Of a stretch of 6,105 nt of DNA, positions 5,192 through 6,105 are shown piece by piece. The DNA lies in NCBI GenBank assembly GCA_005883905.1, contig VAYD01000099.1, positions 485 through 6,589 of the forward strand, given 5' to 3'. Position numbers and translations under genes: made by a program. The DNA comes from Actinomycetota bacterium (GTDB lineage Bacteria; Actinomycetota; Thermoleophilia; Solirubrobacterales; Solirubrobacteraceae). The first letter of the stretch is position 1. The number at the start of each line of letters is the position of its first letter. The notes under the pieces were generated by a model that was not told the origin of the DNA, searched no databases, and was given only the letters and a program-made list of their open reading frames with translations.

Positions 5192-6105
5192 CTGCGGCTG
5201 ATGCAGGGCGAGGACCATCGTCGCGAGGTCCTCGGGATCGTCTAGGTCGAGCCCGGTCAGCTTGCGCGCCTTGCGCAGCCGGTGGTCGAGTGTGTTGGGA
5301 TGGATGTGCAGCTGCTCGGCCGCGTGGCGGCGGTCGCAGCCGAGCGAGACATACGCGTCGACCGTCCGCAGCAGGTCGCTGCGCGCGCCGCCCTCGGCCA
5401 GCGGGCCGAGGATGTTGCGGCGCAGGTCGGCGGCGACCCGCGGCGAGCGGGCGAGCAGCAGGTCGAGCGCGAGCTCGCGCAATGCCACGACGCCGGTCAG
5501 CCCCTCGCGCACGGCGGCGTCCATGCCGAGCCGCACATCGGCCAGGCTCGCCGCCAGGTCCTCACGCGGGACGGGATCGTCCACGACCGCCACGGCGCCG
5601 GCCGGCAGCGCGCCCGCCGGGTCGTGGCGCGGCGTCATCACCCCCACGACTCGCTCGCCCTCTGTCAGCGCCAGCGTTCCGCCGCCGCGCAGCTTCGCGG
5701 CGACGCGCGCGTGCCCGCTGGCGCCGACTCCGGGGACCGCGATGGCGAACGCCGCCAGCTCGTCGCTCAACGAGAGGCCGATGCGCTCGGCGGTCTGGTA
5801 GTGGCGGGCGTCGAGCGCCTCGCAGCCGACCAGGGCATCGAGCAGCGCGCGCAGGCCGCGCTCCTGCTCGGACACGTGGTGAGCCTTCTCCTCCAGGTAC
5901 GCCGCGGCCACGACGCTCGAGACGCGGTCGATGTAGTCCATGATCAGCTCGACCGCACGCGGCAGCGCGTCGCGCTCTGCCTTCGTCGCCTCCGAGACCA
6001 GCGCGCGCCATGCCGCCCGGCCGCCGATCCGATAGGCCCGCAGCACGTCCTCGAGCGGCATGCCTTCCGCGGCGCGGTGCTTGGCCGACGCCCGGAACAC
6101 GTCGA
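5171..6105 (-). CDS. PucR/CdaR-type helix-turn-helix transcriptional regulator (N-terminus cut by window edge)
   Basis: About 311 codons are visible, open to the right edge. A GTG at 6098-6100 is in frame, but the sequence is already mid-domain there, so the true start is probably outside. Counting from that GTG as residue 1, residues 12-35 (GMPLEDVLRAYRIGGRAAW) match the N-terminal sensor-like helical domain (RsbRD_N type) found in many actinobacterial PucR proteins. The middle (about 98-215) fits the degenerate GGDEF-like CdaR region. The C-terminus carries the PucR helix-turn-helix: LLRTVDAYVSLGCDRRHAAE (243-262), then LHIHPNTLDHRLRKARKLTG (264-283) and an LDLDDPEDLATMVLAL tail (284-299). 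Such proteins bind DNA and activate or repress nearby catabolic or transport genes in response to a metabolite. Its target cannot be read here; it converges on the hydrolase gene, so shared regulation is only a possibility. The stop lies in the loop of the terminator. Confidence 0.87.
   Translation of the reverse strand, partial: DVFRASAKHRAAEGMPLEDVLRAYRIGGRAAWRALVSEATKAERDALPRAVELIMDYIDRVSSVVAAAYLEEKAHHVSEQERGLRALLDALVGCEALDARHYQTAERIGLSLSDELAAFAIAVPGVGASGHARVAAKLRGGGTLALTEGERVVGVMTPRHDPAGALPAGAVAVVDDPVPREDLAASLADVRLGMDAAVREGLTGVVALRELALDLLLARSPRVAADLRRNILGPLAEGGARSDLLRTVDAYVSLGCDRRHAAEQLHIHPNTLDHRLRKARKLTGLDLDDPEDLATMVLALHQPQPRRVTA

Overview
The window is a GC-rich (about 70%) stretch of bacterial chromosome with strong G/C third-position bias, tightly packed genes and overlapping starts and stops. 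The codon usage, the gene families and a secreted PKD-bearing hydrolase suggest a high-GC actinobacterium, possibly of the Solirubrobacterales/Thermoleophilia type. That placement is inference; no rRNA or marker gene is present. I see no mobile element, tRNA, rRNA or CRISPR array.

Layout. Positions 1-2618 hold a four-gene cluster on the minus strand, read right to left: a phenylacetate-CoA-ligase-type adenylate-forming enzyme (1335-2618), a crotonase/enoyl-CoA-hydratase-family enzyme (583-1338), a GNAT acetyltransferase (120-575), and the first 41 codons of a second, RimJ/RimL-like GNAT that runs off the left edge (1-123). Two junctions overlap by 4 bases (ATGA and GTGA) and the third has a 7-base gap, so the genes are very likely one translationally coupled operon. 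The first two make chemical sense together: one activates a carboxylic (probably aromatic) acid to its CoA thioester, and the other acts on a CoA thioester.

A 104-base divergent intergenic region (2619-2722) separates this operon from a plus-strand gene. It carries a perfect 12-bp palindrome beside the ligase start and a 7-bp inverted repeat just upstream of the plus-strand ribosome binding site. The plus-strand gene (2723-5143) starts with TTG behind a good AGGAG. It encodes an 806-residue secreted protein: signal peptide, uncharacterised Arg-rich N-terminal module, Pro/Ala linker, a divergent neutral/alkaline-ceramidase-like hydrolase domain, and one clear PKD domain plus one degenerate PKD-like repeat.

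This gene converges on a minus-strand PucR/CdaR-type transcription regulator (5171-6105, N-terminus cut by the right edge). A perfect 11-bp-stem hairpin (5160-5191) sits between the two and forms part of the regulator's last codons, so it probably terminates transcription from both sides. I do not see a clearly new multi-gene system. The least-explained items are the secreted ceramidase-like protein with its altered active-site motif and orphan N-terminal module, and the palindrome in the divergent promoter region.
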